Source of the DNA: CADEDH01 sp039201605
GTDB lineage: Bacteria > Actinomycetota > Acidimicrobiia > Acidimicrobiales > SZUA-35
Length of the DNA: 64,000 nt
Direction: 5' to 3'
Assembly (NCBI GenBank): GCA_039201605.1
Contig: JBCCRO010000021.1
Coordinates: forward strand, 27,651-91,650
The translations under genes and the position numbers were made by a program. Below the pieces are notes generated by a model. The model saw nothing but the letters and a program-made list of their open reading frames with translations. It was not told the origin of the DNA and did not search any database. Every line of letters starts with the position of its first letter. Position 1 is the first letter of the stretch. Shown here piece by piece: positions 25,232-32,864 of the stretch.

Positions 25232-25239
25232 CGAGGGGC

Positions 25240-25638
25240 TCAGCCGCCGGTGAGGCGGGCCTTGGCCGCCCGGCTGCGCTCAAGCAGGTGGGCGGGCACG
25301 ATGGCCTCCCAGCCCGATCCGCCACCGTCGCCGTCACCGCTGGTGACCTCGGCCGACGCAGCCGCCTCGGCCTCCTCGGCGCTGAGCAGGGCCGCCTGCT
25401 CCCGGTCGATCTCGCGCTGGTGCCACTCCTCGACCTGGGACGGGCGCACCAGCTCGGCGTGGGATACCTGACCTCGCACCGTCCCGTCGGCGAAACGGAT
25501 CCAGTACCGACGCCAGGTGCCGAGGCCGTTGGCCAGCTTGACCTTGCCGGCGGTGCCCTCGGGGATGTTGTCGATGGCGACCGTCGTCTGCACCTTCTCG
25601 CCCTTGCGGAACGGCGTGTCGAGTGTCTTGGTGGCCAT
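25240..25638 (-). CDS. Conserved hypothetical with KOW/SH3-like head
   Basis: This 132-aa protein begins MATKTLDTPFRKGEKVQTTV. Residues 10-65 (IDNIPEGTAGKVKLANGLGTWRRYWIRFADGTVRGQVSHAELV) resemble a small SH3/KOW-like barrel. The rest is a charged helix rich in Glu/Ala with a Gly/Asp linker. No catalytic residues or signal sequence are seen. The 180 bp upstream (25639-25817) contain only its promoter region. Confidence 0.6.
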   Translation of the reverse strand: MATKTLDTPFRKGEKVQTTVAIDNIPEGTAGKVKLANGLGTWRRYWIRFADGTVRGQVSHAELVRPSQVEEWHQREIDREQAALLSAEEAEAAASAEVTSGDGDGGGSGWEAIVPAHLLERSRAAKARLTGG

Positions 25639-25817
25639 CAGCGTCGTCTGCTCCCGTAGTCGGACCCACTCGTGATCTTCTCGACCGACGAGCCCGGTCC
25701 CTCAAGTTATCGCCTCGGAGGAGATCGTGATCATTCCGCGGCGGGACTCTCCCGCCGGGACCGGCCACGGTAGGTGGCTTGCGGATCGCCGGCGGTCGGG
25801 CTGGTGTTCGATCCGGA

Positions 25818-26402
25818 TCAGGTGGGGGCCTGACCGCCGCAGGCCCGCCACACGAAGCGGGCGGTGCGGGAGGGCCAGGTGCGGGGGATGCGGTCATCGG
25901 CCAGGGCCAGGGCGTAGAGGGCACCGGTGCAGGCGGCGACGGCGGTGTCGACATCGGCGTCGGCCGCCAGCAGGTCGGCGTCGACCCCTCGTCGCAGCAC
26001 CCGGCGCAGTCGCCTGCGTCGGGGGGACACCACCCGCGACCGGTACAGATCGGCCAGGTCGGGATCGGTCCCCGATTGGAGCATGGAGCCAACCATCGAG
26101 ATGCCGTTTGGGCGGATCACCCCGGCGTGGAAGGCGGTCAGTTCGGCCAGGAGGTCGACGAAGGGGTCGTCGGTCGCAGCCGGCTCACCGGCGGCCGCCA
26201 GCTGGGCGATGGTGGCGGTGGCCAGATCGGCCTTGCTCGGCCAGCGGCGGTAGAGGGCCTGTCGGGTCGTCCCCGCCTCCTCGGCCACGGCCACCAGCGA
26301 CATCGCCTCGTAGCCGTGGGTGGCGAGGTGGCGCCCGGCGGCGGCCAGGATGGCGCCGTCGATCGAGGCATCGCGAGGTCGGCCCGGCTGCGTCGGTGGC
26401 AT
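25818..26402 (-). CDS. TetR-family transcriptional regulator
   Basis: This 194-aa protein has a typical N-terminal TetR helix-turn-helix (AILAAAGRHLATHGYEAMSL...GTTRQALYRRWPSKADL) and a helical C-terminal ligand domain with an Arg-rich stretch (SPRRRRLRRVLRRG). It is divergent from the F420-type reductase gene at 26489. The 86-bp gap holds TACATTACGGTA, a partial palindrome overlapping candidate promoter elements of both genes, so it probably regulates itself and the reductase operon. Confidence 0.88.
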   Translation of the reverse strand: MPPTQPGRPRDASIDGAILAAAGRHLATHGYEAMSLVAVAEEAGTTRQALYRRWPSKADLATATIAQLAAAGEPAATDDPFVDLLAELTAFHAGVIRPNGISMVGSMLQSGTDPDLADLYRSRVVSPRRRRLRRVLRRGVDADLLAADADVDTAVAACTGALYALALADDRIPRTWPSRTARFVWRACGGQAPT

Positions 26403-26488
26403 ACGGCCACGCTACTCGATACATTACGGTACAGACCTGTTTTGATATGTTCACCACGGCCGGGATCGGCCGGAGAGGAGAGGGCACC

Positions 26489-27109
26489 GTGGCTCACCGC
26501 ATCGCCGTGATCGGCGCCGGAAACGTCGGGCGGGCGTTGGCTTTCGGCCTGGCCGGGGCCGGACACGACATCGTGGTCGGCGTCCGGCGGCCTGACGACG
26601 CCAAGCACGCCGCCCTGGCCGAGGCCGAGACCGTGGCCCTGTCGCCCACCGGCACGGCGTCGGCCGAGGCCGACGTCATCATCCTGGCCGTGCCCGCACC
26701 ATCGCTGGCCGAGTTGGTGTCCACCCTCGGCCTCCGGTCGGGTCAGATCGTCGTCGACGCCACCAACGCCGTCCGCACTCCGGTGCCCGGTGGCGCCACC
26801 ACCGTTGCCGACCATGTGGTGGCCCTGGTGCCCGAAGGGGTGGCGGTGGTCAAGGCGTTCAACACCATCGGGGCCGAGCACCTCGGCGACGGCCGCTTCG
26901 AGGAGGGCGAGGCCTTCCTTCCGATCGCCGGTGACGACGAGGGACGGGCCGTGGTCGGGGCCTTGGCCGCCGAGCTCGGGTTCGAGGTGGCCGACCTCGG
27001 TGGTCGGGACGCCTTCGAGCTGGTCGAGGCCCATGCCCGGCTATGGATCCATCTGGCCTTCGCTCGGGGCTGGGGGCGGGGTTTCGGGTTTAGGGTGGTT
27101 GGTCGATGA
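26489..27109 (+). CDS. F420-dependent NADP reductase-like Rossmann protein
   Basis: This 206-aa protein opens with the dinucleotide-binding motif IAVIGAGNVGRALAFGLAGAGH and continues with the NpdG/NADP-oxidoreductase-coenzyme-F420 pattern (VVKAFNTIGAEHL). The GTG at 26489 has an AGGAGAGG site 7-8 nt upstream. It is a little shorter than archaeal Fno. The stop overlaps the next gene's ATG by 4 nt. Divergent TetR control is likely. Substrate assignment (F420 or another NADP-linked reaction) is uncertain. Confidence 0.78.
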   Translation: MAHRIAVIGAGNVGRALAFGLAGAGHDIVVGVRRPDDAKHAALAEAETVALSPTGTASAEADVIILAVPAPSLAELVSTLGLRSGQIVVDATNAVRTPVPGGATTVADHVVALVPEGVAVVKAFNTIGAEHLGDGRFEEGEAFLPIAGDDEGRAVVGALAAELGFEVADLGGRDAFELVEAHARLWIHLAFARGWGRGFGFRVVGR

Positions 27110-28245
27110 CCCCGACACCACTGCCCTCGCCGGACGAGGCCCTGCTCACCCCACCCGACGCCGCCGAGGTCGCCCACCTGGCCAACGGCGTGCTCACCGC
27201 CATCGAGCCCGACGGAGGCCGCACCGAGTTCCAGAACCTCCTGGTCGACGCCGCATTCGAGTCGCTCACCGGCTTCGGGGTCGACCTGGCCGAGGTCGAG
27301 CGGATCTCGGCCGAGGCGTTCGCTCAGGGGATGGCGGCTCGCAACGCCGCCTTCCGCACCCGGATCCTGCAGACGATGATCCTCGGCGCCCTCGTGCTTC
27401 GACCCCTGCCGGTGGAGGTGGCCGAGCGGGTGGCGTCGTTCGCCCGGGCCATGAGCGTGGACGACGGCATGCTGGGCGTGGCCCAGCGCTTCGCCGAGGG
27501 GCAGATCGGTCTGGCCGCCATCGACTTCGACCGCAACGGGTACACCGCCGACTGGAAGCCGGACCGGGCCGAGGCGCTCCACACCAGCAGCGAGTTGGAG
27601 GACGCCTGGGGCTTTTCCGAGGACGACCCCGAGTCGGCGGCCCGGTGGTCGGCCCTCGCCGACCTGCCGGCGGGCACCCTGGGCCGCCGGATGTGGGAGT
27701 TCTATCAGGCCCGGGGTTTCAGCTTCCCCGGGCTGCCCGGCTCGGCTCCGCCGCTGCTGGCCCAGCACGACTGGGTCCATGTGCTGGCCGACTACGGAAC
27801 GAAGGTCGAGTCGGAGCTCGAGGTGTTCGCCTTCATCGCCCGAGCCAACGACGACCCCCGCGGGTTCGCTCTGCTGGCCATGGTCGTCTCGCTGTTCGAG
27901 ACGGGCTACCTCGAGACGGGAGCCGGTTTGTTCGAGGCCTTCCCCGGCCAGTTGTCGCAGGACGGCATGGCGGTGCGGGTGGCCGATGCGCTGCGCCGGG
28001 GCGCCCTCTGCCACGGCCTCGACGGTGAGCCCGACGTCGACTTCCTCGCCACCGACTGGTTCACCGTGGCCGACCGACCGGTCGACGAACTGCGGGAGCG
28101 CTTCGGGGTGCCGGCCAAGTCGGCGGCAGCCGAGGGCGCCGGCTCCACCGGTCCGTGGCAGCCGGGCGGCATCAGCGAGTTTCAGTATGCGGCTGCTCGG
28201 GAAGCCGCGGGCGAGGGCTACGACAGCTACGGGGCGACGCCCTAG
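27106..28245 (+). CDS. Unknown protein with a Coq4-like HDxxHx11E motif
   Basis: This 379-aa protein begins at an ATG overlapping the reductase stop. Residues 1-200 are Ala/Glu-rich helices. At 221-237 the sequence HDWVHVLADYGTKVESE fits exactly HDxxHx11E, the metal-binding signature of Coq4 proteins of ubiquinone biosynthesis, in a helical context (ARANDDPRGFALLAMVVSLFETGYL follows). The C-terminus has ATDWFTVADRPVDELRERFGVP, also seen in Coq4-type proteins. Actinobacteria use menaquinone, so another isoprenoid or lipid-carrier role is likely. I cannot name a substrate. Confidence 0.55.
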   Translation: MTPTPLPSPDEALLTPPDAAEVAHLANGVLTAIEPDGGRTEFQNLLVDAAFESLTGFGVDLAEVERISAEAFAQGMAARNAAFRTRILQTMILGALVLRPLPVEVAERVASFARAMSVDDGMLGVAQRFAEGQIGLAAIDFDRNGYTADWKPDRAEALHTSSELEDAWGFSEDDPESAARWSALADLPAGTLGRRMWEFYQARGFSFPGLPGSAPPLLAQHDWVHVLADYGTKVESELEVFAFIARANDDPRGFALLAMVVSLFETGYLETGAGLFEAFPGQLSQDGMAVRVADALRRGALCHGLDGEPDVDFLATDWFTVADRPVDELRERFGVPAKSAAAEGAGSTGPWQPGGISEFQYAAAREAAGEGYDSYGATP

Positions 28246-28342
28246 CCGCCTCGGTGGTTCGGTGGCCCCGGCCGCCCGCGCCGTGCTCCGGCCCGCTCAC
28301 GCGAGCTGGGAACGGCTCTCATTACAGGGTAGTCTCCGGGCC

Positions 28343-29104
28343 ATGTTCGGTGGGCAGCCCACAGGAGACGAGTCGGCCACTGGGCCCGCTCGTCTGTCGT
28401 CGTCGCCGTCGGTCGTGTTCGACGGAGTCGACGTACAGCGGGGCTCACGGTTGGCGCTCCGGGGCGTGACGTTCGCCCTCCAGCCGGGAACGGTGACGTC
28501 GATTGTCGGGCCGAACGGCGCCGGCAAATCCAGCCTGCTCGGCGCACTCAGCGGCCGCCTGCCGCTGTCGTCGGGAACGGTGCGGGTCGACGGCGAGGTG
28601 GCCGAGGTGCTCCAGAGCACCCAGATCGACCCCCACCTCCACCTCACGGTCGAGGATGTCGTCCGGATCGCCCGCTATCCGTCCCGCGGCCTGTTCCGGC
28701 CGATGCGGGCCCGGGATCGCGAGATCATCCACAAGGCGATGGCCGCCTGCGATGTGCGTGGGTTCCGCCGCCGATCGATCCACGAACTGTCCGGTGGGCA
28801 GCGGCAACGGGTGCTGGTGGCCCAGGCCCTGGCCCAACAGGCTCCCGTGTTGCTACTCGACGAGCCGACGACCGGACTCGATCGGCAGTCCCAGCGCCAC
28901 CTGCTGCGCATCATCCGGGACGAGGCCGACCGAGGCACGACGGTGCTTGTCGCCACCCACAATCTGAGCGAGGCCGAGCAGGCCGACAACATGATCGTGC
29001 TGGCCTGCGACTGCCTCTGCTGTGCGCCCCCGTCGACGGCGCTGGCCGATCCGGCGGTCACGGCGTTGTTCGAGACCGCCCCGAGCTTCGCCCGCAGCGC
29101 CTGA
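28343..29104 (+). CDS. Zinc/manganese-type ABC transporter ATPase
   Basis: This 253-aa ABC ATPase has Walker A GPNGAGKSS, signature LSGGQRQRV, Walker B VLLLDEPTTG and H-loop ATHNL. It belongs to the ZnuC/TroB-like class. The permease (29150) and binding-protein (30779) genes lie nearby but on the other strand, so the transporter is encoded by separate transcripts. Upstream, GGCTCTCATTAC partly resembles the putative Zur sites at 30040 and 32096. The C-terminus contains CDCLCCAPP, an unusual Cys cluster that could sense metal. Confidence 0.85.
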   Translation: MFGGQPTGDESATGPARLSSSPSVVFDGVDVQRGSRLALRGVTFALQPGTVTSIVGPNGAGKSSLLGALSGRLPLSSGTVRVDGEVAEVLQSTQIDPHLHLTVEDVVRIARYPSRGLFRPMRARDREIIHKAMAACDVRGFRRRSIHELSGGQRQRVLVAQALAQQAPVLLLDEPTTGLDRQSQRHLLRIIRDEADRGTTVLVATHNLSEAEQADNMIVLACDCLCCAPPSTALADPAVTALFETAPSFARSA

Positions 29105-29149
29105 GCCGACGGCCGGCGCCGCCCTGGTCGGTGGTGACGGAGGAGGGGG

Positions 29150-30016
29150 CTAGGCAGGCTGCCCGGTGCCGGTGTCCTCGACCAGATCGGTCGGTGACGC
29201 CGGGCCACGCATGGCGGTGGCCACCTCGGTCACCGCCAGCACGACGAAGAACTGGGCCACGCTGATGCCCGACATCGTCGCTCCGCCGGCGGTGCCGGCG
29301 TGGAAGCTGATCGTCAGCCCGAGGACGACGGCGACCGCACCGAACAGGATCGACGCCACCATCATCACCGGTATCCGTTTGGTGAGGAGCGAGGCGGTGG
29401 CCGGCGGACCGACGAGAAGGCCGAACACCAGAAGGGTGCCCACCGCCTGGAAACTGATCACGATGCTGAGGGCGAGCAACACCATCATCGCCAGGTGGGT
29501 GAGGCGAGGCTGCATGCCGAGGCTCTGGGCCTTCAACGGGTTGAAGGTGAGGGCCACGAACGGGCGGTAGAGGATCAGGGTCGCCACCACGACGATGACG
29601 GTGCCGATCAGCTGGCCGATAATGTCGCCGCGGGTCACGCCGAGGATGTCGCCGAAGAGCAGGGAGGTGACCTCGGCGCTGAACGACCGGGCCTTCGACA
29701 CGATGACGATGCCGAGTGAGAGCATCCCGACGAACAGCAACCCGATGCCGGTGTCCTCCCGTATCGCCGATCGAGACGACACCAGCGTGACCAGGCCGGA
29801 CATCACCGCCGCCGCGGCCAGAGCGCCGACGAAGGGGCTGAACTCCCACAGGACGGCGAGCGCGATGCCGGGGATGACGCCGTGGGAGAGCGCATCGCCG
29901 AGGAAGGCCAGGCCTCGCAACACCACCCAGGTCCCCACCAATGATGCGGCCACCACCGCCAGGAGGCCGGCCAGCAGCGCACGCTGCATGAACGCCGGCT
30001 CAAACGCCTCGATCAC
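29150..30016 (-). CDS. Zinc-type ABC transporter permease (ABC-3 family)
   Basis: This 288-aa protein has eight or nine hydrophobic helices and the family markers FLGDALSHGVIPG, GDILGV and GVGTLLVFGLLVGPPATA-like segments of ZnuB/TroC permeases. It forms the membrane channel for the ATPase at 28343 and the binding protein at 30779. The start is a GTG at 30016. The two transporter genes converge, with 45 bp between stops. Confidence 0.88.
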   Translation of the reverse strand: MIEAFEPAFMQRALLAGLLAVVAASLVGTWVVLRGLAFLGDALSHGVIPGIALAVLWEFSPFVGALAAAAVMSGLVTLVSSRSAIREDTGIGLLFVGMLSLGIVIVSKARSFSAEVTSLLFGDILGVTRGDIIGQLIGTVIVVVATLILYRPFVALTFNPLKAQSLGMQPRLTHLAMMVLLALSIVISFQAVGTLLVFGLLVGPPATASLLTKRIPVMMVASILFGAVAVVLGLTISFHAGTAGGATMSGISVAQFFVVLAVTEVATAMRGPASPTDLVEDTGTGQPA

Positions 30017-30037
30017 AGACTGACCCTACCTCGGCAA

Positions 30038-30062
30038 ATCCGGAATGATTCTCGATATTATC
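30038..30062. promoter_or_regulatory. Zur-like site upstream of the permease gene
   Basis: GGAATGATTCTCGATATTATCC is AT-rich against a GC-rich background and is an imperfect inverted repeat. It shares TGATTCTC with the element upstream of the zinc-binding protein gene (32096-32114, minus strand). It lies 25-45 bp upstream of the permease GTG at 30016. The rest of the interval 30017-30283 shows no gene I can support beyond a doubtful 70-codon frame starting at 30068. Confidence 0.4.
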
Positions 30063-30283
30063 CCTGTGTGGTCGACAGCATTCGATTCGGCGAACTCCAC
30101 GCATGCCGGGAGGTCTTCGCGCCGGATCGGGTGGTCACGCTCGCCTCGGCCGCCATCGACGTCGGCGATCTCACCACGTCGCCGTCGCCGCAGCCGGTCG
30201 CTCCGGCGGCCGGGTGCCGCCGCTCGGCGGTCGGATCCTCACGATCGGGGACTCGCCCCCGCCCGAAGGTGGCGGGGTAGCAC

Positions 30284-30736
30284 ATGACCACGTCGGACGA
30301 TCTGGACCATCTGCATGCCGCCGCCATCGAGCGACTGACCGCCCACGGCCACCGCTACACCCGGGCCCGGCGACGGATCGTGACGCTCCTGGACGAGGCG
30401 TCAGCCCCGGTGACCATCCCCCAGCTGTTGGACATCGACGGCGATCTGGCCCAGTCGAGCACCTACCGCAACGTCGCCATTCTGGAGGAGGCCGGCGTCG
30501 CCACCCGGATCCTGGTGGCCGACGATCACGCCCGCTACGAGCTGGACGAGCGGGTGACGAAGCGTCACCATCACCATCTGATCTGCGTCGAGTGTGGAGA
30601 GGTCCAGGACTTCGAGCTGTCGATGGAACTCGAGCGATCGCTGGACGAAGCGCTCGAACGCGCCGGCCGATCCGCGACCTTCCGGGTCGAGCGGCATCGG
30701 CTTGATGCGCTGGGCAGCTGCGAGAGCTGCGACTGA
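30284..30736 (+). CDS. zur: Fur-family metalloregulator, probably Zur
   Basis: This 150-aa protein has the Fur winged helix (RYTRARRRIVTLLDEASAPVTIPQLLDID...SSTYRNVAILEEAGVATRI) and the metal sites RHHHHLICVECGEVQDF and LGSCESCD (two CxxC pairs for structural zinc). Its place between zinc permease and zinc-binding protein genes argues for Zur rather than iron Fur. It starts at the ATG at 30284. A strong hairpin follows the stop. Confidence 0.85.
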   Translation: MTTSDDLDHLHAAAIERLTAHGHRYTRARRRIVTLLDEASAPVTIPQLLDIDGDLAQSSTYRNVAILEEAGVATRILVADDHARYELDERVTKRHHHHLICVECGEVQDFELSMELERSLDEALERAGRSATFRVERHRLDALGSCESCD

Positions 30737-30739
30737 CTC

Positions 30740-30769
30740 ACCGGCCGGCACCGCTCGGTGCCGGCCGGT
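30740..30769. terminator. Bidirectional terminator hairpin
   Basis: ACCGGCCGGCACCG and its exact complement form a 14-bp stem with almost no loop between the stops of the Fur-family gene (30736) and the convergent zinc-binding protein gene (30779). It is the obvious shared terminator although no T-tract follows. Confidence 0.7.
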
Positions 30770-30778
30770 CAGCAGCGT

Positions 30779-32074
30779 CTAGGAAAGGGCCTCGCTGATG
30801 CGGGTGGCGTTGGTGCGGACCATGTCGAGGTAGGTCGCGCCATCCGAATCGCCGTCGCCCAGGGACTCGGTGAACAGCTCGACGACGGCGACATCGCCGA
30901 CCTCGGCGGCCAGAGCCTCGATCAGATCCGACGATGACGACGTGTCGGAGAAGATGGCGGGGACGCCCTCGGCCTCGATCACCTCCGACAGCTCGGCCAA
31001 CTCGCCACCGCTGGCGCTGGCCAACGTCGAGCCGGACGGGATGACGGTGCCCACGACCTCGAAGCCGTAGTGATCGGCGAAGTAGCCGAAGACCTCGTGA
31101 TTGGTGATCAGCACCCGCTGATCCTCAGGGATGGCGTTGACCAGATCCTTGACCTCGGCGTCCAGCGACTCCAGCTCGCCGACGTAGGCGTCGGTGGCGC
31201 TGCTCAGGGCGTCGGCGTCGAGGCCGTCGACCTCGGCGGCGAGGAAGGACTCGATGCCGCGGACGGCGTCGATCATCCGGGCCGGGTCGGTGAAGAAGTG
31301 GGGATCCTCCCCGGAGTGGTCGTGACCCTCGTGATCGTCGTGATCGTCGTGGCCTTCTTCGTCCTTGTGCTCTTCGCCCTCTTCGTGGTCGTGGCCTTCT
31401 TCGTCGGAGTGCTCTTCGCCGTCCTCGTGGTCGTGGCCTTCTTCGTCGGAGTGCTCTTCGCCCTCTTCGTGGTCGTGGCCTTCTTCGTCGGAGTGCTCTT
31501 CGCCCTCTTCGTGGTCGTGGCCTTCTTCGTCGGAGTGCTCTTCGCCCTCTTCGTGGTCGTGGCCTTCTTCGTCCTTGTGCTCTTCGCCGTCCTCGTGGTC
31601 GTGGCCCTCCTCGTCGGAGTGCTCCTCGCCATCCTCGTGGTCGTCGTCGTGGCCGTGATCGTGGCCGCCCTCGGCGAACTCGATGGTCTGGACGGCCGAG
31701 GTGGCCTCGAACGTCGGGACGCCGGCTTCGACGGCCGAATCGATCACGTCGAGCAGGCCCTCCTCGAAGGAGGTGCCGTTCACCACCAGGGCATCGGCCT
31801 CCAACAGCTGGTCGACCTCCTGGGCCGAAGCCTGGAAGTCGTGCGGGTCGGCACCGACCGGCATGATGGTGATGACGTTGGCCTGGTCACCGACCAACTC
31901 GCCGACGACATCACCGAGGATGTTCGTGGTCACCACGATCGTCGGTCCGTCGCCGGATTGCCCGGCATTCGCCTCGTCGGTCGTCCCATCGTCCGACCCG
32001 CAGGCCGCGGCCACCAGGACCAGCGCCGCCAGGACGGCAAACAGCTTCCAGAGGCCGCTACGCGCCTTCGCCAT
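30779..32074 (-). CDS. Zinc ABC transporter substrate-binding lipoprotein with His-rich loop
   Basis: This 431-aa cluster A-I metal-binding protein (ZnuA/AztC-like) has a signal peptide with lipobox LVAAACGS. Likely zinc ligands are His78 (GADPHDF), His259 (EDPHFF), the NHEVF histidine and a C-terminal Asp. Residues 137-256 form an inserted loop with seven near-identical 14-residue His/Glu/Asp units, much longer than in most homologues. The ATG at 32074 follows GGGGAG. The promoter carries a Zur-like site (32096-32114). Confidence 0.9.
   Translation of the reverse strand: MAKARSGLWKLFAVLAALVLVAAACGSDDGTTDEANAGQSGDGPTIVVTTNILGDVVGELVGDQANVITIMPVGADPHDFQASAQEVDQLLEADALVVNGTSFEEGLLDVIDSAVEAGVPTFEATSAVQTIEFAEGGHDHGHDDDHEDGEEHSDEEGHDHEDGEEHKDEEGHDHEEGEEHSDEEGHDHEEGEEHSDEEGHDHEEGEEHSDEEGHDHEDGEEHSDEEGHDHEEGEEHKDEEGHDDHDDHEGHDHSGEDPHFFTDPARMIDAVRGIESFLAAEVDGLDADALSSATDAYVGELESLDAEVKDLVNAIPEDQRVLITNHEVFGYFADHYGFEVVGTVIPSGSTLASASGGELAELSEVIEAEGVPAIFSDTSSSSDLIEALAAEVGDVAVVELFTESLGDGDSDGATYLDMVRTNATRISEALS
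31355..31648 (-). repeat. Seven 42-bp tandem repeats coding the His/Glu-rich loop
   Basis: Seven in-frame 42-bp units encode GHDHE(E/D)GEEH(S/K)DEE inside the zinc-binding protein. The units differ at only a few positions, so copy number can change by slippage or recombination without breaking the frame. Each unit offers three histidines and seven to eight acidic residues. Confidence 0.9.
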
Positions 32075-32095
32075 ATCTAGATCTCCCCAAAACTG

Positions 32096-32114
32096 AGAAT
32101 CAGTATCGTTCTCG
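32096..32114 (-). promoter_or_regulatory. Zur-like operator of the zinc-binding protein gene
   Basis: GAGAATCAGTATCGTTCTC has perfect 5-bp inverted ends (GAGAA/TTCTC). It lies 22-40 bp before the ATG at 32074 and covers a GATACT -10-like hexamer on the minus strand. It is AT-rich and shares TGATTCTC with the site at 30038-30062. A Fur-family repressor gene is two kb away. Confidence 0.5.
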
Positions 32115-32192
32115 GAAGACTACCTACCGGTGATGAAGCGGACAACGCGGGGCCCCGGTCGAATGCCACCTCGCTGCGTGCGGTCGCACCTA

Positions 32193-32229
32193 TTGCGGGG
32201 GTTCCATAGTCATATTAGAATATGACTAT
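32193..32229 (+). promoter_or_regulatory. ArsR/SmtB promoter and perfect 11-2-11 operator
   Basis: ATAGTCATATT (32206-32216) and AATATGACTAT (32219-32229) are perfect inverted arms around AG, the classic SmtB/CzrA-type operator shape. A promoter TTGCGG (32193-32198), 17-bp spacer, TAGAAT (32216-32221) overlaps it. The ATG of the regulator starts at 32230, the base after the operator, so the message is leaderless or nearly so. Confidence 0.85.
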
Positions 32230-32529
32230 ATGTCAGACGTGGAAGCCGCCGCCGATCTGCTCAAGGCCTTCGCCCACCCGCTGCGGCTGGCGATCGTGCT
32301 CGAGGTGCAGCACGGCGAGCGATGCGTCCACGATCTCACCGATGCCCTCGATGCCAGCCAGCCGCTGATCTCGCAGCATCTCAAGATCCTCCGCCAGGCC
32401 GGTGTGTTGAAGGGGCGTCGCCGCGGCCGGGAGATCGCTTACTCCATCGCCGACCATCACGTCACCCATATCGCCCTCGACGCCGTCGAGCACGCTCGGG
32501 AAATCCTCCAGGAAAGGGAGCAGCAATGA
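32230..32529 (+). CDS. ArsR/SmtB-family metal-responsive repressor
   Basis: This 99-aa protein has the winged helix ADLLKAFAHPLRLAIVLEVQHG...DASQPLISQHLKILRQAGVLKGRRRGREIAYSI. The C-terminal helix DHHVTHIALDAVEHARE has the D..H...H..E pattern of the alpha5 zinc site of SmtB/CzrA/NmtR-type sensors. It starts right after its operator and is coupled by a 4-nt overlap to the His-rich gene, so zinc excess probably induces both. Confidence 0.9.
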   Translation: MSDVEAAADLLKAFAHPLRLAIVLEVQHGERCVHDLTDALDASQPLISQHLKILRQAGVLKGRRRGREIAYSIADHHVTHIALDAVEHAREILQEREQQ

Positions 32530-32819
32530 GCACCTGCATCATCCACACCGATCACGACCACGTTCACGGTCCCGGTTGCGGCCACGCCAGCGTGGTCCAC
32601 GGCGACCACGTCGACTATTTCCACGACGGCCACGTCCACCGGGAGCACGACGGCCACTGGGACGAGTGCGAGGTCACCCACGCCGTGGCCGAGGACCACG
32701 GCGACCACGTCCACGGTCCCGGCTGCGGCCACGAGGCGATCCAGCACGGCGACCACGTCGACTATCTGCACGACGGCCACCGTCACGCCGCCCACGGCGA
32801 CCACTACGACGAGCACTGA
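32526..32819 (+). CDS. 97-aa His-rich zinc-binding protein
   Basis: Two imperfect repeats contain HGPGCGH, HGDHVDY and HDGH elements. About a quarter of the residues are His, with Asp and Cys filling in. There is no signal peptide or membrane helix, so it is a soluble metal sponge. It overlaps the ArsR-type gene by 4 nt (ATGA). Similar His-rich proteins occur beside zinc regulators. Binding or storage of excess zinc is inferred, and delivery to an exporter is another option. Confidence 0.8.
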   Translation: MSTCIIHTDHDHVHGPGCGHASVVHGDHVDYFHDGHVHREHDGHWDECEVTHAVAEDHGDHVHGPGCGHEAIQHGDHVDYLHDGHRHAAHGDHYDEH

Positions 32820-32827
32820 TGATCGGT

Positions 32828-32860
32828 CGGGCGCCGGCCGATCTGTTCGGCCCGGCGCCC
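32828..32860. terminator. Bidirectional GC-rich hairpin
   Basis: The segment GGTCGGGCGCCGGCCGA pairs almost completely with TCGGCCCGGCGCCC around a 5-nt loop. It lies 9 bp after the His-rich gene and just before the convergent MFS gene's stop (32865), so it can serve both. Confidence 0.65.
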
Positions 32861-32864
32861 GTCG

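Noticed and set aside
30068..30280. A 70-codon frame between the zinc permease and Fur-family genes
   Set aside because: There is no ribosome site, the product is Pro/Ser/Arg-rich at the end, and it lies in a promoter region; not supported enough to annotate.
31355..31648. Regularly spaced repeats resembling a CRISPR array
   Set aside because: The 42-bp units are contiguous, in frame and without unique spacers; they encode the His-rich loop.
31070..32080. A plus-strand frame with a valine/phenylalanine-rich repeated membrane-like protein
   Set aside because: It is the complement of the His/Glu repeats. Apparent membrane helices arise from reverse-complementing GAG/GAC/CAC codons.
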